Position numbers and translations under genes: made by a program | Part shown: in pieces, positions 42,385 to 53,500 of the stretch | Numbering within the stretch: position 1 is the stretch's first letter | Layout: each line of letters begins with the position of its first letter | Origin: JAWOLE01 sp035263845 | GTDB lineage: Bacteria; Acidobacteriota; Thermoanaerobaculia; UBA5066; Gp7-AA6 | NCBI GenBank assembly: GCA_035263845.1 | Contig: DATFQY010000075.1 | Span: 1 to 64,000, forward strand | Reading direction: 5' to 3' | Length of the DNA: 64,000 nucleotides | The notes under the pieces: model-generated | Database searches by the model: none | What the model was told of the DNA's origin: nothing | The model's input: only the letters and a program-made list of their open reading frames with translations

Positions 42385-43530
42385 CTAAAGGGTTTTTTCC
42401 AGGAAGAGAACTCCCTCGACCGGGTTGACCGTGTACGGAGGGATCTCCTCGAATCCCAACGATCGGTAGAGCGGGATCGCGGCACGCATCGAGGGGAGCG
42501 TGTCGAGGCGCATGCGCGAGTAGCCGATCCGTCGGGCCTCTGCGAGGATCGCTTCGGCCATGAGGCGGCCGAGCCCCAGGCCTCGAAAGGAATCCCGAAG
42601 GTACAGGCGCTTCATCTCGCAGACGCCGTCCTCGAGGCGCCGCAGCGCGACGCATCCCGCGACGCCGCCGCCCATTCGAGCCAATAGCAGGCTCCCGGTC
42701 GGCGGCGCGTAGGCGCCGGGGAGCCCCGCCAGCTCCGCCTCGAAATTCTGGAAGCACAGGTCGATGCCGAGCGAGGCCTCGTACTCGCGGAAGAGCTTAC
42801 GGACCGTCTCGATGTCCTCGGTGGATCGCGCGGGCTCACAGGCGAAGCCGGAGTCGGCGACGGGTCCGGGAAAGAGGTCCAGGAGCGCCGGGAGATTGCG
42901 GACCCGCTCGATCGGATCCGGCGCCGGGCATGGCCCGATCAGAATCGCCCGCATTCCCGCCGCCCGCGCCCCGACGATGTCGATCTCGTAAAGGTCGCCG
43001 ACATAGGCGCAGTCCGAGGGAGCCACGCCCAGCCGCTCCGCCGCCGCCAGGAAGATCCGCGGATCCGGTTTTTCGATCCCGACGACCGCGGAGTCGAGCA
43101 CGATCTCCAGCTTCGAGGTGAGTCCCGCCGCTTCGAGGAGCGCGCGCACCCGGCCGTCCGCGTTGGAGACGACTCCCATGCGGTATCCCCGCGCCGCGAG
43201 GGCCTGCAACGTCTCCCTCGCCCCGGGCGCCGCGCCAGACCACAGGTTCGCCCGCTGGTGCTCCGCCGAGATCCTCGCCGCCGCCTCGCGCCGGGCTTCC
43301 GGGTCCTCCACTCCCAGCGCCTCGAGGAAGCGGTTCAGGAAGAGCGGCAGCCGCTCGGCGTCCCTGGAGCCGGGATGGCGCAGCACCCACGCGCGGACCG
43401 CGGCGGCGGCCTCGCCCTCCGCCTCGAAGAACGCCTGCGGGACGTACGGAAGCCCGGCCGCCGCGCAGAACCGCTCGCCGTCCACGTGGATGAGCGTGCC
43501 GCCGGCGTCGAAGAAGAGAACGCGGATCAC
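42385..43530 (-). CDS. HAD phosphatase fused to GNAT acetyltransferase
   Basis: A 381-residue two-domain protein in one uninterrupted frame. Residues 1-~215 are an HAD-family hydrolase: motif I FFDAGGTL (the second Asp of DxD is Gly), motif II VVSNADG, motif III KPDPRIF, motif IV YVGDLYEIDI. Because motif I lacks the second Asp, activity may be altered. Residues ~225-381 are a GNAT domain with the acetyl-CoA loop RGLGLGRLMAEAIL. GTG start overlaps the glmM stop. The two activities may act on the same small molecule, which is inference. Confidence 0.83.
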   Translation of the reverse strand: MIRVLFFDAGGTLIHVDGERFCAAAGLPYVPQAFFEAEGEAAAAVRAWVLRHPGSRDAERLPLFLNRFLEALGVEDPEARREAAARISAEHQRANLWSGAAPGARETLQALAARGYRMGVVSNADGRVRALLEAAGLTSKLEIVLDSAVVGIEKPDPRIFLAAAERLGVAPSDCAYVGDLYEIDIVGARAAGMRAILIGPCPAPDPIERVRNLPALLDLFPGPVADSGFACEPARSTEDIETVRKLFREYEASLGIDLCFQNFEAELAGLPGAYAPPTGSLLLARMGGGVAGCVALRRLEDGVCEMKRLYLRDSFRGLGLGRLMAEAILAEARRIGYSRMRLDTLPSMRAAIPLYRSLGFEEIPPYTVNPVEGVLFLEKTL

Positions 43531-44861
43531 GGAGCCGCCCCCAGCTCGGCGCGGGCCACGCGCTCGATCTCGTCGGCGATCGACAGGACCGCGGAGCTCT
43601 CCGTGCCTTCGACGAGGATTCGGAGGAGGGGCTCCGTGCCGGAGTAGCGCAGGAAGACCCGGCCGCGGTGGTCGAGCGCCTGCCGCGCGCGGGCGACGGC
43701 GCGAGAGGTCTCGGGCAGCGCCTCGATCTCGACCCGCTTCGCGACTCGGACGTTTCGCAGCTCCTGGGGCGTCTTCTCGAGCGTGGCGAGCTCCGAGAGA
43801 GCTGAGCCGCTCTCCGAGAGGACCGCCGCGAGGAGGAGCGCCGTCTGGATGCCGTCCCCGGCGGGGGAGAAGGGGAGGATGACGTGGCCCGAGGCCTCGC
43901 CTCCGATCGCGGCTCCGGTCTCTTCCATCCGGCGCGCGACGTTGCGGTCGCCGACCGGAGCCCGGTGGAAGAGGATTCCCTCCCGGTCGAGCGCGTGCTC
44001 CAGGCCGAAGTTGGACATGACGGTGCCGACGATCGCCCTGCCGCGCAGGATTCCTTTCCGGTTCCAGTCGCGCGCGATGATCCAGAGGACGTCGTCGCCG
44101 TCCAGGATGCGGCCGTCGCCCGCCGCGAAGATGGCCCGGTCCGCGTCGCCGTCGAAGGCAACGCCCATCGCGGCGCCCGACTGCCGGGTCTTCGCCGCCA
44201 TGGCCTTCGGATGGAGCGCTCCGCACCCCTCGTTGATGTTCCTCCCGTCGGGCCGGTCGCAGATCGCCGCGACGTCGGCGCCGGCCCGCCTCAAGGCCTC
44301 CGGCCCTACGCGATACGCCGCCCCGTTCCCCGCGTCCAGGACCACCGCCATCCCGCGAAGCCCCGTCGGGACGTGCTCCGCCAGCCTCCTCAGGTAGATC
44401 TCGGCCAGTGCCGGATCCGGCTCCGCATCGGCGGATGTTTCTCTTCCGCTCCTCTGCTCCTCCGCTCCTCCCCGACTCGTCAGGAGCAGCCCTTCCACCG
44501 CTGCCTCTTCCGAGTCCGCCCACTTCCTCCCGTCCGCCCCGAAAATCTTGATCCCGTTGTCTTCGTACGGATTATGCGACGCCGACACGGAGATCCCGGC
44601 CCCGGCCGAAAGCGCGAGCACCAGCTCCGCGATCGCCGGCGTCGGGACCACCCCCGCGAGCGCGACTTCGCAGCCGGCGGACCGAAGACCGCGCGCCAGG
44701 TCGCGCACCAGGCCGGGCGTGGATTCCCGCGTGTCGCCCCCGAGCACGACCCTGCCGCCCGAGCGCCTGCCGACCTCGCGGCCGATGAGAAGCGCCGACT
44801 CCGGATCCAGCGGAAAGACTCCGGCCTTCCCCCGCAACCCGTCGGTCCCGAAGAGCTTCAC
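43527..44861 (-). CDS. glmM: Phosphoglucosamine mutase
   Basis: A 444-residue enzyme converting glucosamine-6-phosphate to glucosamine-1-phosphate for peptidoglycan and LPS. Phosphoserine S95 in SVSASHNPYEDNG, metal loop FDGDADR, sugar loop GGEASGH and phosphate-binding RYSGTEPLLRI. A short polar insertion (GGAEEQRSGRETSADAEPD) near residue 130 is unusual. GTG start overlapping the ybbR stop. The cdaA-ybbR-glmM order is the classic c-di-AMP/cell wall arrangement. Confidence 0.95.
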   Translation of the reverse strand: MKLFGTDGLRGKAGVFPLDPESALLIGREVGRRSGGRVVLGGDTRESTPGLVRDLARGLRSAGCEVALAGVVPTPAIAELVLALSAGAGISVSASHNPYEDNGIKIFGADGRKWADSEEAAVEGLLLTSRGGAEEQRSGRETSADAEPDPALAEIYLRRLAEHVPTGLRGMAVVLDAGNGAAYRVGPEALRRAGADVAAICDRPDGRNINEGCGALHPKAMAAKTRQSGAAMGVAFDGDADRAIFAAGDGRILDGDDVLWIIARDWNRKGILRGRAIVGTVMSNFGLEHALDREGILFHRAPVGDRNVARRMEETGAAIGGEASGHVILPFSPAGDGIQTALLLAAVLSESGSALSELATLEKTPQELRNVRVAKRVEIEALPETSRAVARARQALDHRGRVFLRYSGTEPLLRILVEGTESSAVLSIADEIERVARAELGAAP

Positions 44862-45562
44862 TTCGTCTTCCTTCGCGCGGGAGTCGGCGGCGGCACGGGC
44901 GTCGGCCTCGGCGTGTTCAAGCGAACGTGCACCGTGACGATCTGCCCTTCGCGGACGCGGACGCCGGGAGCGTCCACGATCACGCTGGCGGGCACCGTAA
45001 AGCTCGCGGTGCGGTCGGCGAGCGAGATCGGGTCGGTGTCGATCGCGGTCATCCTCGCGAGCGTCGAGGCCGGCCCGACGAGCCGGGCGACCTTCGGCTC
45101 GACGGTGATCTCGACCACCGTGGCGCCGGCCCCCGGCCTCCCGGTCAGCCGGGGCGAGATCGGCACGCTCCTCTCGGCCGAGGAGTCGAGCTCCACGCGG
45201 ACCTCCGAGGGAGCGATCGCGATGACCTCGATCTCGCGCGGCACGTTCACGTCCTCGGGGGCGATGCGGTAAATCTTTTCGCCCCTGGCCGCGCTGGTTA
45301 AGTCGATGACCGCCTCCAGCCGGTCCGGGTCGAGCTGGCGGAGCGCCGTGAACGGCCCGCGCAGCCGGACCTCCACGCTGGGAGGCAGGGGAGAAGCGAT
45401 CAGCGTCGAGGCCGGGACGTTGGCGACCGACAGCGGGATCCGGTAGCTCCTCTCGGAGATGCGCTCGCGCTGCTGGGCCGAGAACACGAACCAGAGCAGG
45501 ATCGCGATCCCCAGCGCGAGCGCCTTCGTCCCCAGGTTGCGGAAGATCGGGGACGAAGCCAT
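44858..45562 (-). CDS. YbbR/CdaR-like regulator of diadenylate cyclase
   Basis: A 234-residue protein with one N-terminal helix (KALALGIAILLWFVFS) and two to three YbbR repeats in the periplasm (RYRIPLSV-type and PPSVEVRLRGPF, PSEVRVELD). The tail is Pro-rich and basic. In Firmicutes CdaR modulates the cyclase CdaA; position between cdaA and glmM with overlaps on both sides supports the same role. Confidence 0.88.
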   Translation of the reverse strand: MASSPIFRNLGTKALALGIAILLWFVFSAQQRERISERSYRIPLSVANVPASTLIASPLPPSVEVRLRGPFTALRQLDPDRLEAVIDLTSAARGEKIYRIAPEDVNVPREIEVIAIAPSEVRVELDSSAERSVPISPRLTGRPGAGATVVEITVEPKVARLVGPASTLARMTAIDTDPISLADRTASFTVPASVIVDAPGVRVREGQIVTVHVRLNTPRPTPVPPPTPARRKTK

Positions 45563-46341
45563 CAGGCGACCTTGGCGAACTCGCGCAGGAGCAGGTCCCT
45601 CAGGCCCTTTCCGTCGAGGTCCTCGACGAGGTCGCCGTCCCGGGCGACGGAGATCGCCCCGCGCTCCTCGGAGACGACGACCGCGAGCGCGTCGGTCTCT
45701 TCGGTGATCCCGATCGCGGCGCGGTGCCTCGTTCCCAGGCGCAGGTCTTCGCGCAGCGACAGCGGGAGGAAGCACGCCGCCGCCGCCACCCGCTCGCCGG
45801 CGATGATGACGGCGCCGTCGTGGAGCGCGGTCCCCGGCGTGAAGATCGTCACCAGCAGGTCGTAGGACACGGCCGAATCCACCGGCACGCCGTTCTCGAT
45901 GTAGTTCTTCAGTCCCTCCCGCCGCTCGAACACGATCAGCGCGCCGACCCTCCTCGCCGACAGCGACGTCACGGCCAGCACGATGTCGGAGATCGTCTCC
46001 TCCGCGTGGTATCCGGACACCCAGGCGAAGAGCGGGTTCCTGCCGAACGCGGCGAGCGCCCTGCGCAGCTCCTGGGCGAAGACGACGATGACGACGAGCG
46101 GAAGGTAGAAGACGACCGCCTGGAGCACCGTCCGGAGAGCCGTCAGGTTGGCGAAGACCGCGATCTCGTAGATGACGAACGCGCTGACGATGCCGAGGAC
46201 CATCTGGACGGCCCGCGTGCCGCGGATCAGCCGGAGCAGGCTGTAGACGAGCACCGCCACGACGAGGATGTCCACCACGTCGCGCCAGCCGACGGTTAAG
46301 TGTGAGAGCGAGCCGACCCGGCGGCCGAGGTTCTCGATCAC
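45562..46341 (-). CDS. cdaA: Diadenylate cyclase (c-di-AMP synthase)
   Basis: A 259-residue membrane protein with three N-terminal helices (about 15-80) and a DisA_N/DAC domain. Catalytic motifs LHDGAVII (DGA) and GTRHRAAIG (RHR) are intact. It makes the second messenger c-di-AMP from ATP. GTG start overlapping the folP stop (GTGA); an upstream extension of the frame is not used. Confidence 0.94.
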   Translation of the reverse strand: MIENLGRRVGSLSHLTVGWRDVVDILVVAVLVYSLLRLIRGTRAVQMVLGIVSAFVIYEIAVFANLTALRTVLQAVVFYLPLVVIVVFAQELRRALAAFGRNPLFAWVSGYHAEETISDIVLAVTSLSARRVGALIVFERREGLKNYIENGVPVDSAVSYDLLVTIFTPGTALHDGAVIIAGERVAAAACFLPLSLREDLRLGTRHRAAIGITEETDALAVVVSEERGAISVARDGDLVEDLDGKGLRDLLLREFAKVA

Positions 46342-47498
46342 GGGGCGGCCGCCGCGACGGGAGGGCGAGCAGCCTTCGGCGTCGGGGTCTCGACCGCGGC
46401 CAGCATCCGCAGGAACCGCGCGGACTCGGCGACATCGTGCACTCGGAGGATGGAGGCGCCGGCCCGCGCGGCGGCGGCGAGGCACGCGAGAGACCCGGGC
46501 AGGCGCTCGGCGGCCGAGGCCGTCTCCGGGACGCCGGAGAAGCGCCTCACGAAGGCTTTCCGCGAGGCCCCGGCCGCGACGGCGAATCCCAGCGATCGGA
46601 AGGCCGCGAGGTGGCGCAGCAGGACGAGGTTCCCCTCCGGGCTCTTGCCGAAGCCGAAACCGGGATCGACAGCGATCCGGTCCGCCGCGATTCCGGCCTC
46701 CAGCGCCGCCGTGGCGGCCCGGGCGAGGTGCGAGGCGACGTCGGCGATCGGATGGGCATAGGTGACGTCGATCTGCATCGTGCGCGGGTCGGTCCCCTTC
46801 ATGTGCATGAGGATCGCCGCCGCGCCGGAGCCCGCCACGGCGCCGGCCATCTCCGGGTCGAAGCGAAGGGCGCTGACGTCGTTGACGAGGTCCGCTCCCG
46901 CCGCGACGGCCTCGCGCGCGACGGCGGCCTTCCGGGTGTCGATCGAGATCGGCCCCTCCGTCCGCGACCGGAGGACCTCGAGAACGGGGATGACACGCCG
47001 CAGCTCTTCCTCCGCCGAGACCTCGGCGCTCTCGCCGTAGGTCGCCGGCCGCGTGGACTCGCCCCCGACGTCCACGATGGCCGCGCCGTCCTCGAACATC
47101 TGGAGCGCGCGCTCGACGGCCCGCCCGGCGTCGAGGTACATGCCGCCGTCCGAGAAGGAGTCCGGCGTGACGTTCAGGATGCCCATGACCGCCGGTCCCT
47201 GGGAGAAGTCCAGGCTCCGGCCGTGTGCGAGCGCGAGCCTGCCCGGCCGCTTCGAGACCCTGTCGAAGGCCTCCTGGGCGCGCGACCGCAGCGTCCCGGG
47301 CAGCGCCTTCAGACTCTCGGCCCGCCGCGCGCGCGACAGCACGACGGGAGGCGAGCTCGACCCTTCGAACCGGACGACGTCCACGGGAAACTCCGAGGCC
47401 GGATACGTCGCCGGCCGGAACCCGTCCCAGGAAGCGATCTCGGCGAGCTCAGCGGCGCTCGCCGCCGGAATCACCAGGTCCTCAGAAACCTTCACCAA
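46338..47498 (-). CDS. folP: Dihydropteroate synthase
   Basis: A 386-residue enzyme joining p-aminobenzoate to the pterin in folate synthesis. Core motifs GILNVTPDSFSDGG, GGESTRP, SIDTRK, DPGFGFGK, ASRKAF and RVHDV are present. It is longer than the usual 280 because of about 95 extra N-terminal residues (to SLDFSQGP), which are Arg-rich and of unknown role, as in some other DHPS lineages. TTG start given; GTG one codon later is equally possible. Confidence 0.93.
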   Translation of the reverse strand: MVKVSEDLVIPAASAAELAEIASWDGFRPATYPASEFPVDVVRFEGSSSPPVVLSRARRAESLKALPGTLRSRAQEAFDRVSKRPGRLALAHGRSLDFSQGPAVMGILNVTPDSFSDGGMYLDAGRAVERALQMFEDGAAIVDVGGESTRPATYGESAEVSAEEELRRVIPVLEVLRSRTEGPISIDTRKAAVAREAVAAGADLVNDVSALRFDPEMAGAVAGSGAAAILMHMKGTDPRTMQIDVTYAHPIADVASHLARAATAALEAGIAADRIAVDPGFGFGKSPEGNLVLLRHLAAFRSLGFAVAAGASRKAFVRRFSGVPETASAAERLPGSLACLAAAARAGASILRVHDVAESARFLRMLAAVETPTPKAARPPVAAAAP

Positions 47499-47516
47499 CG
47501 CAGTTTAACGCGCCAT

Positions 47517-47565
47517 CCTGTTCCCGACGGAACCGAGAGCCGACAGCTGAGTGCTGAGAGCTAGA
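47517..47565. repeat. Short repeated-word spacer (GAGAGC / AGCTGAG)
   Basis: CCGAGAGCCGACAGCTGAG followed by TGCTGAGAGCTAG: short shuffled words GAGAGC, CAGCTGAG and GCTGAGAGC between the dinB and folP genes. Weaker than the other blocks. Confidence 0.45.
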
Positions 47566-48048
47566 TGTCTTCGTCCGCGGTCGGCCCGTAGACCGCGGGA
47601 AGCGGGATGTCGTTCAGGCGCAGGTACACCGAGAGCTGACCCCGGTGATGGATCAGGTGGTTCAGCAGGACGCGCCGCAGCATGATCCGCTTGCTCAGCT
47701 TGAAGAAGACCTGTCCCTGGCGCAGCACGGTGAACTCCTCGCCGAGGTCCGAGTCCTCCAGGGCCGCGATCGCCGAGCGGTTCTCGCTGACGTTGCGGTC
47801 GAAGCGCTTCAGGAAGTCCTCGGCCGTTTTCATCGGGGGCGCCTGAGCGCTGCCGACGACGAAGGTCCCCTCGCGCAGCCTCTCGCCCCAGCGCGGAAGC
47901 TCCGTAACGTGCGTTGCCAGCTCGCCCAGGCTCTTGGACTTGGGGTGAGGCTTCCAGTCGAGGCGCGAATCCGGCACCCGGGCGAGGAGCCGCCGGGTCG
48001 TGTCCATCTCGACGTCGTATTCGCGGAGAAACGCCTCGAGAAAAGCGC

Positions 48049-48052
<4 letters not shown>
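47561..48052 (-). CDS. DinB-family protein
   Basis: A 163-residue four-helix DinB/YfiT-like protein. Metal-ligand histidines appear in ELATHVTELPRWG and in LLNHLIHHRGQLSVYL (HxxxHR type). Such proteins are often thiol-dependent S-transferases. GTG start overlapping the ftsH stop (GTGA), so it is translated with the housekeeping operon. Confidence 0.88.
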
Positions 48053-49955
<1,903 letters not shown>

Positions 49956-49959
<4 letters not shown>

Positions 49960-51029
49960 AGGGAAAGCTCCTTTAAGTCTGCGGCCCTCAGAATAACGGA
50001 CTCCCGGGGTGAATTATTGCCCCCGCGGGCCTGCCGGGCAGCTGCCGGAGAGGCCCTGAAGATTCGTCCCCGCCTCTCGAAACGGACCCGGCGCCCCGCC
50101 TCGAATCGGAAGTCTCCTCCCTCGAGGATTCGCCGCAGGATCTGTTCCGCCTCGCGTCCCGTCACGGGGGAGCGTCCCGGAGCCGAAAACGGCGCCGCCA
50201 TCTCGTCGATCGCCTTTCGTTGCAGGCTTTCCGCGAGCCCCGAGAGGAAGACCGCATCGGCGACGCTCGAGCCGGGACCGGAGTGGATCGCCGGAAGGAC
50301 CTTCTCGGCGAACTCCCGTTCGAGGAACTCCCGCTCGGCGTCGAGGCGAACCACTTCGCGGCGCAGCTCCTCGATCGCGGCGGGTCCCTCTTCCCGAGCG
50401 ATCCGCGCCAGATCGCGCCGGGCGCGGTTTCGCGCCAGCCGCAGGTCCCCGTTGGTCGAGTCGCGCCGGAAGCCGGCGCCGATCGAGGCCAGGAAAGCGA
50501 GGATCTGCGCGCGGGTCACGTCGAGTAGCGGGCGGACCACTCCGTCGGCCCGGCGCCGGCGGGGACCGGCGAGGGCCGGCCCGCGGGCTCCGCGGGACCG
50601 CGCGATCAGGAGGGACTCCAACCGGTCGCCGAGCTGGTGGGCGGTGGCGATGCTTGGCGTTCCCGCCTCGCGAGCCATGTCCGAAAGCGCCTCGTAACGG
50701 ACGAGGCGGGCGCCCGCTTCGGGAGAAAGCTTCAGCTCCCGGGCTCTCGCCCGGGCATCCACGCGGCGCGAGAAGAAGGGCAACCCCAGGCGGCGGGAGT
50801 GCTCCGCGACGAACCGCAGATCGCGGTCTCCTTCGCGAGGCCGCCAACCGTGATGGACGTGCGCCACCGCAAGCCGCCAGCGGCAAGCCCCGGCCTGGCG
50901 CGCCGCTCCATGGAGCAGGGCCATCGAGTCCGCCCCTCCTGACACCGCGAGCAGGATCGCCGCGCCCGGCGGCATCAAGCCGTCCCGGGCGGCTTCCTCG
51001 AAGGCGGCGGAGACGGGCACGGGTTCCAT
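49956..51029 (-). CDS. tilS: tRNA(Ile)-lysidine synthase
   Basis: A 357-residue PP-loop ATPase that modifies the CAU anticodon of tRNA-Ile2 to lysidine. The P-loop SGGADS is at 30-35 and the HxLGDRLESLL segment near 130 replaces the common HHxDDQxET. The C-terminal part is shorter than in E. coli. Coupled to ftsH by TTGA. Located next to a CAU-anticodon tRNA gene at 51121. Confidence 0.88.
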
Positions 51030-51120
51030 CTATTGATGTTACGTCCGTTGCCGGCTTTGGATTCCGACGGTCCTTGACCGGCAGGCGGGCCGCCCCTAAG
51101 ATGACGCGTTCTGCCAGCCC

Positions 51121-51197
51121 GGCGGTGTAGCTCAGTTGGTTAGAGCAAGCGGCTCATATCCGCTGTGTCCGGGGTTCAAGTCCCTGCACCGCCACCA
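51121..51197 (+). tRNA. tRNA with CAT anticodon (probably elongator Met)
   Basis: A 77-nt cloverleaf: acceptor GGCGGTG / CACCGCC, D-arm AGCTCAGTTGGTTAGAGC, anticodon stem AGCGG / CCGCT with loop CTCATAT (anticodon CAT), T-arm GGGGTTCAAGTCCC, encoded ACCA. The acceptor stem resembles elongator tRNA-Met of other bacteria. Ile2 (lysidine) is the alternative and cannot be excluded by eye. Confidence 0.93.
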
Positions 51198-51217
51198 CTA
51201 CCGTCGCTCCGCGCTTC

Positions 51218-51312
51218 CGGGAGATCTGCGCCTGCGGCGCACCGGCGGACGGCTCGCCCGGTTGCGGGCTCGACCGTCCGCCTGATCTCCCGAAAGTGCT
51301 CCGCGAAAGCAC
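51218..51312. other. Highly structured intergenic element (nested hairpins)
   Basis: Stem 1: CGGGAGATC (51218-51226) with GATCTCCCG (51284-51292). Inside it a perfect small hairpin TGCGCC-TGC-GGCGCA (51227-51241), then stem 2 GGCGGACGG (51244-51252) with CCGTCCGCC (51274-51282), itself capped by GCCCG / CGGGC. A further hairpin GTGCT / AGCAC is at 51296-51312. The layout is a three-way junction plus hairpin. It may be a small RNA, a REP-like element or a processing structure downstream of the tRNA. Confidence 0.55.
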
Positions 51313-51393
51313 GTTTGGCGTCGCTTCGCGCCGCCCGGGACGGATTGGCGGTGGTGGCTATACTGATTTCATGAGTGTAGCGCTGGGCCGGGC

Positions 51394-53472
51394 GTGAGCG
51401 CGCCGGACCCGATCGAGCCTGCCGAGCCGGTCGAGCCGGTCGCTCCTTCGCGAAGGCCCCGATTCGGGAGCTTCCTCTGGCGGGACCCGAATACACGGTT
51501 CCTCCTTCTCGCCGTCGTGGCAGGGCTCCTGGGCGCGCTCGGCGCGGTCGTCTTCCGGTTTCTGACGAGCCGCCTGACCCGCCTCCTGCTCGACGCCTCC
51601 GACATCGTGGTGGGAGCGGAGGCCCTTCCGCCGCTGCTCCGGATCTTCCTGCCCGCCATCGGAGGCCTCGTCGGCGGCCTCCTGCTGATCTGGCTGGTGG
51701 ACGAGAAGGGCCCGAGCGGCATCTCCGCGATGATCGATTCAGTCTCGCTCGGCCGGCGCCCCATCCGCGTCCGGCCCGCGGTGGGGCGCGTCGCCTCCTC
51801 GATCGCCGTCATCTCGACGGGCGGCTCGGAAGGCCGGGAAGGGCCGATCATCCAGATCGGCGCGGCGCTCGCCTCCTCCCTCTCGCGACGGCTCAAAGTC
51901 TCGCCGGACCGCGTACGGATCCTGACGGCCTGCGGGATGGCGGCGGGCGTGGCTGGCGCCTACAACACGCCGATCGCGGCCACGCTCTTCGTGCTCGAGG
52001 TCGTCGTCGGCTCCTTCGCGATGCGGCTCTTCGGGCCGGCGGTCGTCTCCGCCGTCGTCTCCACCGTCGTCGTCCGCCTGATCCTCGGCGATGAGCCGGT
52101 CTACCAGGTCGCGCCGTTTCGCCTGGAATCCATCTTCGAGTTCCTGCCCTTCGCGGCGATCGGGCTGATCGCGGGCCCCGCCTCGGCGGTTTTCGCGAAG
52201 GCGCTCCGCGAGTCCAAGAAGATCTTCGAGGCGATCAAGCTGCCGCGCCCGATCACGATGGCGATCGGGGGCGCGATCGTGGGAGCGATCGGCATCGCGC
52301 TGCCGGAGGTCTGGGGCAACGGCTTCGAGGCGAACAACCGGATCCTGCGCGGCAACCCGACGTTGCTGACGCTCGCGCTGCTCTTCGTGGGAAAGATCGT
52401 GGCGACGTGCTCGACGATCGGATCGGGAGGAGTGGGAGGCGTCTTCACGCCGTCGCTGCTGGTGGGAGCCACGGTAGGCGGAGCGGTGGCGAAGATCTTC
52501 CAGGCGGTGACGCCGTGGCTGGAGGCGCCGGTTGGGGGCTACGCGCTGCTGGGCATGGGAGGCCTCCTCGCCGGCCTGACGCGGGCGCCGCTGCTCGCCA
52601 TCCTGATGATCTTCGAGCTGACGCAGAACACCGAGGTGCTGCTGCCGATGATGGTGGTGTCGGTCATCGCGGCCCTGACGGCGCGGGTCTTCGAGAAGGA
52701 CTCGATCTACGTCTCGAGCCTGCGCTCCTCCGGCGTGGCCTGGGAGTCCACGCCCGAGGCCACGGGCATCTCGACGCTGAAGGTCGCCGACATCATGCGG
52801 CAGGACGTCAAGCTCATTCCGCGAAACACGCCGCTATCCGAGATCATCAAGGCGTTCCTCACGACGCGCAGCCTCTACCTCTACGTCGGCGACGAGGAGG
52901 GGAGGCTTCTGGGCGTCGTGGACTTGCACGACATCAAGGAGAACTTCCTCGACCGCGAGCTCGGCGCCGTCGTCATCGCGGAGGACCTAGTCACGGAGAT
53001 CCCCTGCGTGACGCCGCAGGAGTCCCTGACGAGCGTCAACGAGAAGCTGTGGTTCCGCGACCTCGGCCATCTCCCCGTCGTGGACTCCCTCGAGGACCGG
53101 CGGTTCCTGGGAATCGTGACGCGGCGGGACCTGCTGGGCGCGATCGACCGGGAAGTTCTCCAGAGGAGCCGCCTCGTCGCCCGCGTCCGCACCTTCTCGG
53201 AGGAAGAAGGGGGCGGAGAGATGGACTACTTCGAGCTGCCGGAGAAGCACCGGATGATCGAGCTCGACACGCCCCGCGGGCTCGCCGGCCGCTCCGTCGC
53301 CGAGTCGGGGATCCGGACGCGCTACGGCGTCTCCGTCCTGGCCGTGAAGCGGCGGACTCGCGAGGGGCTGGAGCGCCGGTTCGTCCCCGGTCCCGAGGAC
53401 CGCTTCCAGCCCGGCGACGTCTTGATCGTGCTGGGAACCGAGGACGCCATCGAGAGGCTGCGATCCGCCTGA
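51394..53472 (+). CDS. ClC chloride channel/antiporter with CBS and TrkA_C domains
   Basis: A 692-residue membrane protein. The ClC core (about 30-450) shows the selectivity motifs GREGPIIQIG (gating Glu), GSGGVGGVFTPSLL and an early GAVVFRF helix. Two CBS domains follow (about 470-595), which may bind adenine nucleotides, then a TrkA_C domain (about 610-690; VSVLAVKRRTREG, FQPGDVLIVLG). GTG start. The ClC-CBS-TrkA_C layout is a known variant but less common. Function: anion transport, pH or osmotic balance. Confidence 0.92.
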   Translation: MSAPDPIEPAEPVEPVAPSRRPRFGSFLWRDPNTRFLLLAVVAGLLGALGAVVFRFLTSRLTRLLLDASDIVVGAEALPPLLRIFLPAIGGLVGGLLLIWLVDEKGPSGISAMIDSVSLGRRPIRVRPAVGRVASSIAVISTGGSEGREGPIIQIGAALASSLSRRLKVSPDRVRILTACGMAAGVAGAYNTPIAATLFVLEVVVGSFAMRLFGPAVVSAVVSTVVVRLILGDEPVYQVAPFRLESIFEFLPFAAIGLIAGPASAVFAKALRESKKIFEAIKLPRPITMAIGGAIVGAIGIALPEVWGNGFEANNRILRGNPTLLTLALLFVGKIVATCSTIGSGGVGGVFTPSLLVGATVGGAVAKIFQAVTPWLEAPVGGYALLGMGGLLAGLTRAPLLAILMIFELTQNTEVLLPMMVVSVIAALTARVFEKDSIYVSSLRSSGVAWESTPEATGISTLKVADIMRQDVKLIPRNTPLSEIIKAFLTTRSLYLYVGDEEGRLLGVVDLHDIKENFLDRELGAVVIAEDLVTEIPCVTPQESLTSVNEKLWFRDLGHLPVVDSLEDRRFLGIVTRRDLLGAIDREVLQRSRLVARVRTFSEEEGGGEMDYFELPEKHRMIELDTPRGLAGRSVAESGIRTRYGVSVLAVKRRTREGLERRFVPGPEDRFQPGDVLIVLGTEDAIERLRSA

Positions 53473-53500
53473 AGCGGGCGGGGATGCTACGCTTTTCCCG

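Noticed and set aside
51121..51197. tRNA-Ile2 as the TilS substrate next to tilS
   Set aside because: The CAT anticodon and location are tempting, but the acceptor stem resembles elongator tRNA-Met; identity cannot be settled by eye.
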